Positions 31,290 through 40,140 are shown, counted from the first letter of the stretch. The stretch: 64,000 nucleotides of DNA from VXYL01 sp965243175 (GCA_965243175.1 OZ251532.1:4402001-4466000); one strand, 5' to 3'. Translations and numbers: made by a program. The notes: generated from the sequence alone by a model not told the origin.

Positions 31290-33032
31290 TCACATGCGCC
31301 CACGCTCCGAGGAAGACATTTCGCCTTCGTCGATGTCGTCCAGCGCCGGCGCGTTCAGCGTCCCGCCGACCACCGCGGGCGGGCCAGCCTGGCCGTCCAC
31401 CTTGTACCGCGAGGCGTTGGTGAAAGCGTGGCGGCCGAGGCGGATGTCGGCGGCCACCGTGGCGTCGCGGTCGTCGTTGACGGCGCCGCCGTTCAGCGTC
31501 AGGGCGCCCTCAAAGACGCTGACGCCGTCGGCGTCGAAATCGCTGGCCCGCACGACGTGGCGGAAGCGCATCCGGGCCGGGGGCACGAACCGGAACAAGG
31601 GCAGCTGCATCGTCCGCTGGCCGATGGTCAGCGCCAGCTGCGGTGTGCCGGTCACCGCCACCGGGCGGTCAAAGTCGACGCTCAGGTCGATGCGTTCGCC
31701 AAGCCGGTAGGCCTCGCCGTTGGCCGGGGCGCGACGGAAGAAAACCTCGTCGATCTTCGGCCTCGCTGAACGAACTTCGACTTCATGGACGATCTCGACC
31801 CCTTCGTCTCCTTGGCACGCGCCGCCGGTCGTGCAGGTCTCCGGTTGAAGATTCTCGACGTAGACCTCGAACTGGGCCGTTCCAGGCGTCAGCCACGGGA
31901 TCGACCTCGGTGCGAACTGGAAGTCCAACTCCAGGTCTACCGGCGCGTTCACGTTCAGCCAGACTTGATAGAGGGCGGCTCCTGGCGCCGCGACCAGCTG
32001 GCCGAGGTTCGCCAGCTTGCCTGTCGCGTCGACCGACAGATCAACGGCTTCGTGCGGGCGCCAGTCGCCAAACGCCACGCTGCCGCGCAGGCAGCACGTG
32101 GCGGCTTTGATCCGGCCACCAAGAAGAACATAGGGGATCTCGACGAGGTGGTCGCCGGGCGCCAGTCTCCTGACCAAGCGTCCTACGCCGTATACCGGCG
32201 GCAGCGGATCGCCTAGGACCGCTCTGGGGCGCCTAACGGCGGCAGGCGGCGGCGCATCCGCCTTGCCGGTCGCGAAGGTGGCGCTGTCGCCAGGATGCAG
32301 CGGAAGCCGCAACTCGTGCGACAGGGAGGGGAGACCGGGAGAGACGACGTTGTTCTCCGTCGACGCGTAGACGCCGCGCACATCCGGGTCCGCGATCCAG
32401 TGCGGGTTGCGCGCGATTTCTTCGACGCTGGCCAGGTGGCCAAGCGGATGTCGATACGTCTTGCCGAGGTCGACGTCGAGCATGTGCCAACGCCCTTCGT
32501 AGAACACTTCGGAGACGACATGGCCTTCCAGTTCCCACACACGGCTCTTGAGACCTGCCTTGCGCGCCAGCTGGTCGAGGCTGCGCGCCGCGTCGTCGCA
32601 ATAGCCGTAGCCGTAGACGCCGACCATCTTCACCGGATCGTGATTGTCTTCGGCGTCCGGTGGATGCCAGTGGCTTCGCCAGTCTCTGAGGAAGCCGTAG
32701 ATGGCGAGCGCCTTCGCCTCGTCCGACATGCCCTCGCGCAGGATGCTGGCCAGGATGGTCTCGGCGCTCGTCAAGTCCGGCCAGCCGGGGCGGGTCAGCC
32801 GCACGGAAACAGGAACTTCGCGTTGGTTGGTGATCGTCACGCGCTGCGTGTCGATCGGGCCGCTGCCGCTGTCGACCGCGTACGACGTGTAGCCGCCTAA
32901 CGCGTTCAACGTCGCCGTACCGTTCGCGCCGATGGGCACGACCCGCGTCTGGGATTGGCACCCGCAAGCCAGCGCAGCAAGGCAGGCGATGCCGACGCCC
33001 GCGTAGAACCGACGCTTCCAAAGCGCCGACAC
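31290..33032 (-). CDS. Lipoprotein with transglutaminase-like domain and a transplanted surface-protein Ig repeat
   Basis: 580 aa, GTG start. An N-terminal lipoprotein-type signal (GIACLAALACGCQ) precedes a transglutaminase-like region (about residues 100-215: YGYCDDAARSLDQLARKAG, VWELEGHVVSEVFYEGRWHMLDVD), giving candidate catalytic Cys, His and Asp. A beta-rich middle part follows. The last 145 residues (from ARPKIDEVFFRRAPAN) are roughly 80% identical to the fifth Ig-like repeat of the giant surface protein at 13.4-13.9 kb and run a few residues into the sixth (TLNAPALDD) before diverging and stopping. This looks like a recombination-made chimera. It is likely anchored in the outer membrane or periplasm. 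It could still be active as a transglutaminase-like or peptidase-like enzyme. Confidence 0.8.
   Translation of the reverse strand: MSALWKRRFYAGVGIACLAALACGCQSQTRVVPIGANGTATLNALGGYTSYAVDSGSGPIDTQRVTITNQREVPVSVRLTRPGWPDLTSAETILASILREGMSDEAKALAIYGFLRDWRSHWHPPDAEDNHDPVKMVGVYGYGYCDDAARSLDQLARKAGLKSRVWELEGHVVSEVFYEGRWHMLDVDLGKTYRHPLGHLASVEEIARNPHWIADPDVRGVYASTENNVVSPGLPSLSHELRLPLHPGDSATFATGKADAPPPAAVRRPRAVLGDPLPPVYGVGRLVRRLAPGDHLVEIPYVLLGGRIKAATCCLRGSVAFGDWRPHEAVDLSVDATGKLANLGQLVAAPGAALYQVWLNVNAPVDLELDFQFAPRSIPWLTPGTAQFEVYVENLQPETCTTGGACQGDEGVEIVHEVEVRSARPKIDEVFFRRAPANGEAYRLGERIDLSVDFDRPVAVTGTPQLALTIGQRTMQLPLFRFVPPARMRFRHVVRASDFDADGVSVFEGALTLNGGAVNDDRDATVAADIRLGRHAFTNASRYKVDGQAGPPAVVGGTLNAPALDDIDEGEMSSSERGRM
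31335..31770 (-). repeat. Dispersed copy of the surface-protein Ig-like repeat (partner near 13435-13870)
   Basis: DNA as well as protein is conserved: blocks such as GACGGCGCCGCCGTTCAGCG and GCGGCCACCGTGGCGTCGCG occur in both places in the same order and orientation. The two copies are about 18 kb apart. Confidence 0.85.
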
Positions 33033-33074
33033 TACGCGGCAGTTCGCTGCTCTGGACGAAGCGACGATGCCCGC

Positions 33075-34343
33075 CTAGAAGAAGACGAACGAACGCACCA
33101 CCACGTTCTTGCGGCAGGGCGCGTCGGCCGGCGCCGTCGGATCCACGCAGGCGGTGTGGAAGGACCAGCGCGAAACCGAGCCGTCCGTGACCGAGTCGTA
33201 GCACTTGAGCATGGACACTTCGGTCGACTTCTGCTGCGGGAACCAGTACCACTCGTGTTCCGGGCGGAAGGTGAAGCGGGTCGTCTCGCCCACGCGGTCG
33301 TCGTAGATGCGGTAGTTGGTGATGTAGGGCTGGTCCGCGAACGACGGCCAGGCGCAGAGCACGAAGGGGAACTGGCCCACCGTCTCCATCGGCTTGGCGA
33401 GGTTGATGGACATGAAGCGGCGCGCCATCTTGGCGTCCGCCTCGGCTTCCGTGTAGTGCTGCTCGCGGCCGAAGTTGCGCAGGTTCTTCGTGAGCAGTTC
33501 GCGGCAGCGCACGCGGCCGCTGTTGTCGTTCAAGTCGTTGTGGACGAGGTTGGCGTAGCCGGCGTTGACGCCCGGATTCTTGGCGGCTTGATCTTCGCGG
33601 CGATCGCCCTGGTAGTCCTTGTCGAAGACGTCGTGGTTGTAGACCAGCGCGTCCGTGGCGCCGGGGAAGAACTCCAGCAGGAGCTTCTCGATCTCCGGGT
33701 AGAAGACGCGCTCCACTTCCGCCGAGTCGTAGAAGTTGCCGCACTTCGATTCGCAGTGGCCGAGCGACACGCCGAGCTTGTCCATGCACTCCGGGCTGCT
33801 TGGCGACAGCCCCGGGTGGTACTCCTCGATGCGCCGCGCGTCGCGCAGCACTTGCGGGAAGTAGAGGCAGCGCCGCCCGTGGTCGCGCTCGTAGGCGCGC
33901 ACCGCCTTCGCTTCGTCCTCGCGGGCGGGGTCCGTCCACAGGGCGTTCGAGGAGACGATGGAGTAGGACGGTTCCTCGTGGACGGTGTAGCGCAGCGGCA
34001 GCGCCACGCCGCCTTCGGGCGCGACGATGCCAGCCTGCCGGATGTGGTCCAGGCACTCGTCGTAGGTGCGGAAGCCCAAGCCCCACTTCGTCTCGATGGG
34101 CCCCGGCGGCGCATTCTCGATCATGTCGATGACCGCCTGCCCGGTGCCTTCGGCGACCTGCGCGAGGGCGGCTTCGGTGGCCGCCGCGGTGCCAGCGTCG
34201 CCCTGTTCCTCGAACGCCATGTAGGAGATGCCGCCGTTCGCGGCGATAGGCGCGGGCTGCCCCTTGGTGAGTTGGAACGGCGGCATGTAGGCGGAGGCAG
34301 CCGCCTCGTCCACGCCGTTCGCCCTAGCTTCGGTTGCCTGCAT
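33075..34343 (-). CDS. CmcJ/AsaB/NvfI-like oxygenase family protein
   Basis: 422 aa. It shows the family's histidine-rich core in order: VYNHDVFDKDYQGDR, VHNDLNDNSG, INLAKPMETVGQFPFVLCAWPSF, and RPEHEWYWFPQQKSTEVSMLKCYDS. Proteins of this type include fungal AsaB hydroxylase/desaturase and the non-heme iron oxygenases NvfI and CmcJ of natural-product pathways. The conserved HND and EHEWYWFP segments are compatible with an iron(II)/2-oxoglutarate-type centre, which is an inference. It has no signal peptide and no biosynthetic gene cluster around it; the neighbours are a chimeric lipoprotein gene and a divergently placed phosphoesterase on the same strand. The substrate is unknown. Confidence 0.82.
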   Translation of the reverse strand: MQATEARANGVDEAAASAYMPPFQLTKGQPAPIAANGGISYMAFEEQGDAGTAAATEAALAQVAEGTGQAVIDMIENAPPGPIETKWGLGFRTYDECLDHIRQAGIVAPEGGVALPLRYTVHEEPSYSIVSSNALWTDPAREDEAKAVRAYERDHGRRCLYFPQVLRDARRIEEYHPGLSPSSPECMDKLGVSLGHCESKCGNFYDSAEVERVFYPEIEKLLLEFFPGATDALVYNHDVFDKDYQGDRREDQAAKNPGVNAGYANLVHNDLNDNSGRVRCRELLTKNLRNFGREQHYTEAEADAKMARRFMSINLAKPMETVGQFPFVLCAWPSFADQPYITNYRIYDDRVGETTRFTFRPEHEWYWFPQQKSTEVSMLKCYDSVTDGSVSRWSFHTACVDPTAPADAPCRKNVVVRSFVFF

Positions 34344-34421
34344 CTGCGCTGTGTCCGGTCAGGAAAGCGCCGGATTATGGCATACCGAGGCGGGGAGCAA
34401 ACGCCCGGCGCCGGAACGGCC

Positions 34422-35015
34422 TCAGCGCAGCTTCCACGGCGGCGTGGCGTCCCAGTCGAAGGGCTCGATGCCGTCGTCGGTGATGAGCCAGACGGACGCC
34501 TCGGCTTCGTCGCCGTCGATGTCCAGGAAGCCGATGGTGCCGTACTGCGTGTCGTAGTTGTGCGGATAGGTCGGCGAGCCGGGGTTGACGCACAGAATGT
34601 CGCCGATATTGGCGATCAGCTCGGTGTGGCTGTCGCCGGAGACGATCACGTCCGGGCGCTGCTCCGGCCAGTAGCGGGCGACGGCGCTCTCCAGCGTCAT
34701 CCCCGGCGGGCCGGCCTCGACCGGAACGTAGTGCGTCAGCCCGACCAGCAGCGACTCGATGCGCATCGTCCAGACGTACTTCACGCGCGGGTCCTCAGGC
34801 TGGATCGGACGCCCGCCGGAGCCGTCCTCGCCGTTGCCACGGGCGCAGTACACCGGCGCCACCGCTTCGAGTTCGTCGAGCAGCGCCAGGTCGTGGACGT
34901 CGCCGCCGTGCAGGATGCGCTCCACGCCGGCGAACGCATCGAAGACCTGCGGCCAGAGCGTCGCCCGCGCCTCCGGTATGTGCGTGTCCGCGATCAAGCC
35001 GATCCGAGTCGCCAT
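34422..35015 (-). CDS. YfcE-type metallophosphoesterase
   Basis: A small cytoplasmic phosphoesterase of 197 aa. Metal-binding motifs of the calcineurin-like fold are seen: LIADTHIPE, LHGGDVHDL, a GNGED motif in place of GN(H/C)D, and VSGDSHTELI in place of GHTH. Such enzymes hydrolyse phosphodiesters with two metal ions, mostly manganese. The ATG at 35015 follows a strong GGGGGGAAG site, and the ARATLWPQVFDAFAGVERILHGGD region aligns with the family from residue 20. It is divergent from the alpha/beta hydrolase gene. The physiological substrate is unknown. Confidence 0.88.
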   Translation of the reverse strand: MATRIGLIADTHIPEARATLWPQVFDAFAGVERILHGGDVHDLALLDELEAVAPVYCARGNGEDGSGGRPIQPEDPRVKYVWTMRIESLLVGLTHYVPVEAGPPGMTLESAVARYWPEQRPDVIVSGDSHTELIANIGDILCVNPGSPTYPHNYDTQYGTIGFLDIDGDEAEASVWLITDDGIEPFDWDATPPWKLR

Positions 35016-35055
35016 CTTCCCCCCGCCCGTTTGAACGTCCAGCCTTTGCGCCGCT

Positions 35056-35101
35056 TTTGCGACTTCAAAGCGCAAGCGGCTAGACTACAATAGCTGTGCG
35101 C
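35056..35101 (+). promoter_or_regulatory. Candidate promoter for the 35.2-41.8 kb operon
   Basis: TTCAAA at 35064-35069 and TACAAT at 35086-35091 are 16 bp apart. The wider string TTTGCGACTTC...ACTACAATAGC closely matches one before trmJ at 53716-53754 (TTTGCGACTTC...ACTACACTAGC). The predicted start of transcription would be near 35098, about 95 nt before the TTG start of the hydrolase gene. Confidence 0.45.
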
Positions 35102-35193
35102 GATGCGGCGACCCCGGCAATGGAGCGCCTGGGCCGTCAAAGAGGCTTGGAGCCGCGCGCCCCGATTTTGCCGCCACCGTCACGGACCGAAAC

Positions 35194-36483
35194 TTGAGCG
35201 AGCGAAAACCCATCATCGATTGGCCAGCTGTGCAGGCGCGGGCGAACAGCGACGCCGAGTTCCGCCTGCACGCCCGCTTCTGGAACGCCACGGTGCGCTT
35301 CGGCGTCGGCGCCCGCAGGTACAAGATGCGCGTTCAGGATGGCGCGGTCACAACCATCGAGCGGTGGCCGGGCGGCATGGCGGCGGATCTCTCGATCAGC
35401 GCGCCGGAAGCCGATTGGGACGCGCTGCTGCAATCGTGCCCGCGCCCCTTCTACCAAGACATCTACGCCGCCAGCATCCACCACGGCTTCGAGGTCGTCG
35501 GCGACATCGGCGACTACTGCGCCTACTACCCGGCGATCCGCCGTCTCGTCGAAGTCATGCGCGAGGCGCGAAACGGCGATGCGGAAAACACCGCCACGAC
35601 GCCGCCAGCGCCTACCGTGTCGGAAACGAACGGCGAACCGCACCTCGATGCCGCGGTGGGCCGCTACGCGCATCTCGCCATCGACGGCGTCGCCCATCGC
35701 GTCTACTTCGAGACCACCGGCGAAGGGCCGGTCGGCCTGCTCCTGCAGCACACGGCCGGGGCGGACAGTCGCCAGTGGCGGCACGTTCTCGAAGATCCCG
35801 AACTGCAATCGAACTTCCAGCTGATCGCCTACGACCTGCCCTTCCACGGCCGCTCCGTGCCGCCCACCGGCAAGGCGTGGTGGCGCGAGGAATACCGCCT
35901 CACCCGCGACTTCCTGATGGCCGTGCCGCTGGCCCTCGCCAAGGCGCTCGATCTCCACCGGCCGGTCTACATGGGCAGTTCCATCGGCGGCCACTTGGCG
36001 GTGGATCTGGCGCAGCACCACGGCGAAGCGTTTCGCGCCGTGGTCGGCTTGGAGGCTTCGGCGTACACGCCCGGCGGCTTCGTGGACGAGTTCCACCATC
36101 CACGCATCGGCAACGACTACAAGGCGCACCTGATGTACGGGATGATGGCGCCCGGCAGCCCCGAGGCGCTGCGGCACGAGACGGCCTGGGTGTACAGCCA
36201 AGGCGCGCCGGCGGTCTTCAAGGGCGACCTCTACTACTACAGCGTCGACCACGACGTGCGCGAAAGCGCGGCCACCATCGACACGTCGGTCTGCTCGGTG
36301 GACATTCTCAACGGCGAATACGACTGGAGCGGCACGCCCACGGCCGGCGCCGAACTCGCCGCGTCGATTCCCGGCGCCCGCTACAGGACCATGCCGGGCC
36401 TCGGCCACTTCCCGATGAGCGAGCATCCGGAGAAGTTCCTCGCCGAGATCCGCCCAGTGCTCAATCGAGCGGCGGCGGCGTGA
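35194..36483 (+). CDS. Alpha/beta hydrolase with an N-terminal SCP2-like region
   Basis: 429 aa, TTG start at 35194 (the first codon of MSERKPIIDWP). Residues 1-130 resemble a small sterol-carrier-like lipid-binding domain (RFWNATVRFGVGARRYKMRV...ISAPEADWDALL). The rest is an alpha/beta hydrolase: HGRS oxyanion loop region, nucleophile elbow MGSSIGGHLA (Ser about 263), acid in LNGEYDWSG and histidine in PGLGHFPMSEHP. It is cytoplasmic by absence of a signal. Ester, lactone or haloalkane substrates are possible. Its stop codon overlaps the GTG start of the next gene (GTGA), so both are one transcription unit. The fusion of a lipid-binding module to a hydrolase fits the lipid-related genes downstream. 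Confidence 0.82.
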   Translation: MSERKPIIDWPAVQARANSDAEFRLHARFWNATVRFGVGARRYKMRVQDGAVTTIERWPGGMAADLSISAPEADWDALLQSCPRPFYQDIYAASIHHGFEVVGDIGDYCAYYPAIRRLVEVMREARNGDAENTATTPPAPTVSETNGEPHLDAAVGRYAHLAIDGVAHRVYFETTGEGPVGLLLQHTAGADSRQWRHVLEDPELQSNFQLIAYDLPFHGRSVPPTGKAWWREEYRLTRDFLMAVPLALAKALDLHRPVYMGSSIGGHLAVDLAQHHGEAFRAVVGLEASAYTPGGFVDEFHHPRIGNDYKAHLMYGMMAPGSPEALRHETAWVYSQGAPAVFKGDLYYYSVDHDVRESAATIDTSVCSVDILNGEYDWSGTPTAGAELAASIPGARYRTMPGLGHFPMSEHPEKFLAEIRPVLNRAAAA

Positions 36484-38216
36484 CCCGCGCCGTCGAGACG
36501 CCAGCCGCACCAGCTCTGGCGTTCGGCGCACCCAAGCGCCTGTTTTCCAGCATCTTGGCCAGCATTCCATCCGGTCGCGCCCGGCGAGTGCTGACGCAGG
36601 GCGCACTGGCGGCGCTCTCCATCCTGGCCGCGCTCGCCCTCTGCGAAGCCACCTTGCGGTTCTTCTTTCCGAAGTACGCGAGCGTCGCCGAGGGGCACCA
36701 CTACTACGCGAACGTGAGCCGCATCTGGTCGCCGCGGCCTAACTCTTCGCACTTCACCGCGCATCCGGACACCGGCGAGTACATCCCCGTCTTCTACAAC
36801 GACTTCGGCATGCGACAGCATCGCCAGTTCGACCCGCAGATGCTCGACGGGGCCACGAACGTGGCCTTCTTCGGCGATTCCTTTACCGAAAACCGCAGAA
36901 TCAGGTCGGCCTACTCCTTCACGGAAAGCCTGGACTTCCTCCTCAACCTGCACGAAAGGGCGGCGTTCAACGTCCTCAAGTTCGGCGTCGACGGCTACGG
37001 GCCGGGGCAGGAGTTCATCTGGTATCGGCAGTTCGAGCAGCGCGATGCGCTGGACCATGTCGTCTACGTCTTCTGCGACAACGACATCGGCGACTTCCAT
37101 CGCCACGGCCTCTTCTCGCTGGACGACGCCGGCAATCTGGTCGAGAACGCCGCGGACCGAAGGAGCCCGTTGATTTCCCTGCTCTCCCGGCTGCACCTGA
37201 CCTATCTGGTGCGCGACGCCGCCCAGGGCATGAGTCTGCGCTCCAGGGACGGCCCGTTCGCGCCGCCTCCCCTGCTGGATCTGGCGGACGTCGAGCAGCG
37301 GATCATCCGCCGGCAAGAGGAAGGAAGCGCCTTCGCCGGCGATGCCCTGGACGACAGCATCGCCACGTTCCAAGCGCTGCTGCTGCGCTGGCAGCGGGAG
37401 GTCGAAGCGCGCGGCGGCACGTTCCACGTGGCGCTGCTCCCCTACATACGCAAGAAATGGGCGCAGGAGATCATTCCGAAGCCAATCGACGTCATCGATC
37501 TGCACGGCTGCTTCAGCGGCGCGATTCCGAACTACAGCTACGCCAAAGTGAGCTTCAAGAGCGAAGACGCGCACTGGAACGAAACCGGCAACATGGTGGC
37601 AGCCGACTGCCTCTACCGCGCCTTGGAGGACGAAGCAGGCCTGCCGCCCGTCGCCGACGACGCCCTTGCCGAAGCTCGCTACGAGTTCTACCGCGGCGTC
37701 AGCCTCGGCGACGGTTGGATGCCGTCGGCGACCTGGGCGAAGCGCCCGACGACGATGCGCCACGATCCCAACGCCATTCGCGCCAAGTACATGGCGCTGG
37801 ACCACAACAGGATGCAACGCCAGTTCCAACAGTCGGACCAGCGCGAGTTTCTGGCGCACGCCGATTGGGACATCTACCTCGTCCAGGAGGCCAGCGAGAG
37901 CGATTCGCTCGTCTACGTCAAAGCGCCCTGCCGCGAGGAGGACCTGACGAGGACGTTCTTTCTGCACGTGGACGCCGTCAACCCAACGGACTTGCCGCCA
38001 GCGCGCCAGGCCATCGGCTACCAGAACCTGGACTTCGGCTTCGCGCAAAACGGCGGAGCGTGGGTCGGCGAACGCTGCGTCGTCGGCGCCGGCCTGCCCG
38101 CCTATGGAATCGCCGAGATACGCACCGGCCAGTACAACATCGACAACGGCGAAATCCGCCCCACTTGGCGAGTGGAGATCACGGCAAACGAAACGCTTCG
38201 GCAGAGCGCCGACTAG
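36480..38216 (+). CDS. Membrane-anchored SGNH-like protein with conserved C-terminal domain (paralogue 1)
   Basis: 578 aa, GTG start overlapping the previous stop. One N-terminal membrane helix (about residues 37-57, ending CEATLRFFFP) places the rest in the periplasm. The SGNH fold is suggested by VAFFGDSFTEN (Ser 134) and, far downstream, SEDAHWNETGN (Asp 363 and His 365), the usual places of the catalytic Ser and Asp-x-His. Residues about 463-568 form a separate C-terminal domain (VYVKAPC, FFLHVDAVNPTDLP, YQNLDFGF, RCV, LPAYGIAEIRTGQY) shared with the paralogue at 40137-41840 and with the membrane protein at 60910-63129. AlgX/AlgJ-like acyltransferase or esterase activity on a surface glycan is possible but inferred. 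Confidence 0.75.
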   Translation: MTRAVETPAAPALAFGAPKRLFSSILASIPSGRARRVLTQGALAALSILAALALCEATLRFFFPKYASVAEGHHYYANVSRIWSPRPNSSHFTAHPDTGEYIPVFYNDFGMRQHRQFDPQMLDGATNVAFFGDSFTENRRIRSAYSFTESLDFLLNLHERAAFNVLKFGVDGYGPGQEFIWYRQFEQRDALDHVVYVFCDNDIGDFHRHGLFSLDDAGNLVENAADRRSPLISLLSRLHLTYLVRDAAQGMSLRSRDGPFAPPPLLDLADVEQRIIRRQEEGSAFAGDALDDSIATFQALLLRWQREVEARGGTFHVALLPYIRKKWAQEIIPKPIDVIDLHGCFSGAIPNYSYAKVSFKSEDAHWNETGNMVAADCLYRALEDEAGLPPVADDALAEARYEFYRGVSLGDGWMPSATWAKRPTTMRHDPNAIRAKYMALDHNRMQRQFQQSDQREFLAHADWDIYLVQEASESDSLVYVKAPCREEDLTRTFFLHVDAVNPTDLPPARQAIGYQNLDFGFAQNGGAWVGERCVVGAGLPAYGIAEIRTGQYNIDNGEIRPTWRVEITANETLRQSAD

Positions 38217-38254
38217 GGGCCGGACGACGTTGAGAATCGGGCCGGCTTGCGCCG

Positions 38255-39139
38255 ATGGCCGTTCGACACGCACACTTCGCGCCCATGTTCTCTTCGCTTC
38301 TGCAACTCGAACGGACCGGCGACGGTGCCTTCGCCGCGCCCGCTTCGCCGGACAAGGGCGAGCGCATGTTCGGCGGGCAGTTTCTGGCGCAGTGCTTGGC
38401 GGCTGCGCAGGCGACGTTGCCGACGGGGCGGCCGGCGAACTCGCTGCACGGCTACTTTCTGCGTCCGGGAGACGTGGACGAAGCGGTGTCGATTGCGGTC
38501 GACGTGGTGCGCGACGGGCGCTCGTTTTCGTCGCGGCAGGTCGTCGCCGCGCAGCGCGGCAAGGAGCTGTTTCGGATGCTGGCGTCGTTCCAGGCGCCGG
38601 AAGAGACGCCGGAGTACGCTGGCGCGGCGATGCCCGCGGTGCCGCCACCCGAGGACGTGGAATACACCTACGACGACTTCACCATGGCGCAGACCGGCAA
38701 GGACGCTTGGCATGGTTCGGCGCGGCCGGTGGACATCCGCTACGTCAACCCGCCGCAAGCCGCGCATGGCGAGCCGGTGACCGAAGCGCAGCTGATGTGG
38801 ATGCGCATCGACGAACGTCTGCCGGATTCCCCAGCCGCGCACCAGGCCGCCCTCGCCTATCTTTCGGACACCACGCTCGTCGACCATGTGCCGCTGCCGC
38901 TCGGCCGGCGCTGGCAGGACGCCGGATTCGGCGGCACCAGCTTGGACCATGCGATGTGGTTCCATCGCCCCACGCGAGCCGACGATTGGCTGCTGTTCGC
39001 GCAGTCTGTGGAAGCGCTGGGCGGCGGTCGGGGCTTAGCGAGCGGCCGTTTCTACACCCGCGGCGGCGAACTCGTCGCCACCTGCCTGCAAGAGGGACTG
39101 ATGCGATGGGCTACACCGAGTACAACGCCGGGCACTTGA
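38255..39139 (+). CDS. tesB: Acyl-CoA thioesterase II
   Basis: A double hot-dog thioesterase of 294 aa hydrolysing fatty acyl-CoA to free acid and CoA. Typical segments are MFGGQFLAQCLAAAQAT, SLHGYFLRPGD, YVVD-like RDGRSFSSRQVVAAQ in the first fold, and SLDHAMWFHRP, SGRFYTRGGELVATCLQEGLMR in the second, which carries the family's Asp and Gln active-site region. The length matches E. coli TesB (286 aa). A second possible start, ATG at 38285 (MFSSLLQLER), fits family openings equally well. The gene overlaps the following phyH-like gene by 34 nt, indicating translational coupling. Confidence 0.93.
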   Translation: MAVRHAHFAPMFSSLLQLERTGDGAFAAPASPDKGERMFGGQFLAQCLAAAQATLPTGRPANSLHGYFLRPGDVDEAVSIAVDVVRDGRSFSSRQVVAAQRGKELFRMLASFQAPEETPEYAGAAMPAVPPPEDVEYTYDDFTMAQTGKDAWHGSARPVDIRYVNPPQAAHGEPVTEAQLMWMRIDERLPDSPAAHQAALAYLSDTTLVDHVPLPLGRRWQDAGFGGTSLDHAMWFHRPTRADDWLLFAQSVEALGGGRGLASGRFYTRGGELVATCLQEGLMRWATPSTTPGT

Positions 39140-40140
39140 CCGGCCAGGCGGTCGCCGAAGACGCGGTTCCGCGCGAACCGCGGGTGTTCGCGGATCCGGC
39201 TTGCGGCACATCCGGCCCGCAGCCTTCGGAAAGCGAAATCGACCATTTCAAGACGCACGGCTTCATCGTCAAGCGCGGCCTCGTCGACGACGCGAGCGCG
39301 TTCGCCCAAGTGGCGGACCACCTGTGGCGCAACGTGCCCCGGGACATTCTCCGTCGCGACGACCCGGAATCGTGGCTCGCCGCCCATGACCCGCAGGACG
39401 ACAGGAAGTGGCTCGACGAAGACGTGGCGCGGGTGGGGCGCTTCTGGAAAGGGAACTGGAAGATGCGTTCGCCGGGGCCGAACGGCATCGGCACGGAACC
39501 GTTCCTGGTGGATCGCATCGCCAACCATCCCAACGTGCAAGCGGTGGTGCGGGCTTTCCTGTGCGGCCAGAGCGGCGGGGTGAAGCCGGCAAGTCGTGTT
39601 CGCGGCATCTACGCGGTCTTTCCGAAGCCGCCAGCTACCGAGGGGCGCCTGGGCCCGCACGCCGACTACATGGCGGCGCAGCTTTCCGCAATGGTGCTGG
39701 CCAGCGACATTCGGCCTCGGAGCGGCGGCTTCACGCTGTGGCCGGGTTCGCATCGGCTGCTGCATCCGCACTGGGACACGGTGCATGGCGGCCGAATGTC
39801 GGCGGAGCGCGGCGATGGATTCCGCCTCGCCCGCGATGCCGTGCTGCGCGACATCGAGCCGGTGGAGTTCACCGGCCAGGCGGGCGACGTGGTGTTCTGG
39901 CATCCGCGCATGCTGCACTCCGCCGGCGTCAACAGTTCGGCGGACGCGGGCAACGGCGCGCCGACCGTGCGGCTGGTGGTGCCGTGCGACTACCAGTGCG
40001 CCGGACTCGGCTATTTCGACGACGAGCAGTTCGGCCCCGGCGAGAAGTACCAGTGGTGGGTGGACACGCGCAACTTCCGCGAAGACGCGCCGACCACCGC
40101 CGACAACATCTTCGACGGGTGGGCGATTCAAGGACGATGA
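39106..40140 (+). CDS. Phytanoyl-CoA dioxygenase-like Fe(II)/2-oxoglutarate oxygenase 1
   Basis: A cytoplasmic oxygenase of 344 aa. The iron-binding triad is probably in GPHADYMAAQ (His and Asp) and HPRMLHSAGV (distal His), with the 2-oxoglutarate-binding arginine in TVRLVVPCDYQ. The double-stranded beta-helix core includes GGFTLWPGSHRLLHPHW. It starts at the ATG at 39106 inside the tesB end and overlaps the next gene by 4 nt (ATGA). PhyH-family enzymes hydroxylate diverse small molecules, not only phytanoyl-CoA; placement between a thioesterase and two SGNH proteins hints at an acyl or lipid substrate, which is an inference. Confidence 0.88.
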   Translation: MGYTEYNAGHLTGQAVAEDAVPREPRVFADPACGTSGPQPSESEIDHFKTHGFIVKRGLVDDASAFAQVADHLWRNVPRDILRRDDPESWLAAHDPQDDRKWLDEDVARVGRFWKGNWKMRSPGPNGIGTEPFLVDRIANHPNVQAVVRAFLCGQSGGVKPASRVRGIYAVFPKPPATEGRLGPHADYMAAQLSAMVLASDIRPRSGGFTLWPGSHRLLHPHWDTVHGGRMSAERGDGFRLARDAVLRDIEPVEFTGQAGDVVFWHPRMLHSAGVNSSADAGNGAPTVRLVVPCDYQCAGLGYFDDEQFGPGEKYQWWVDTRNFREDAPTTADNIFDGWAIQGR

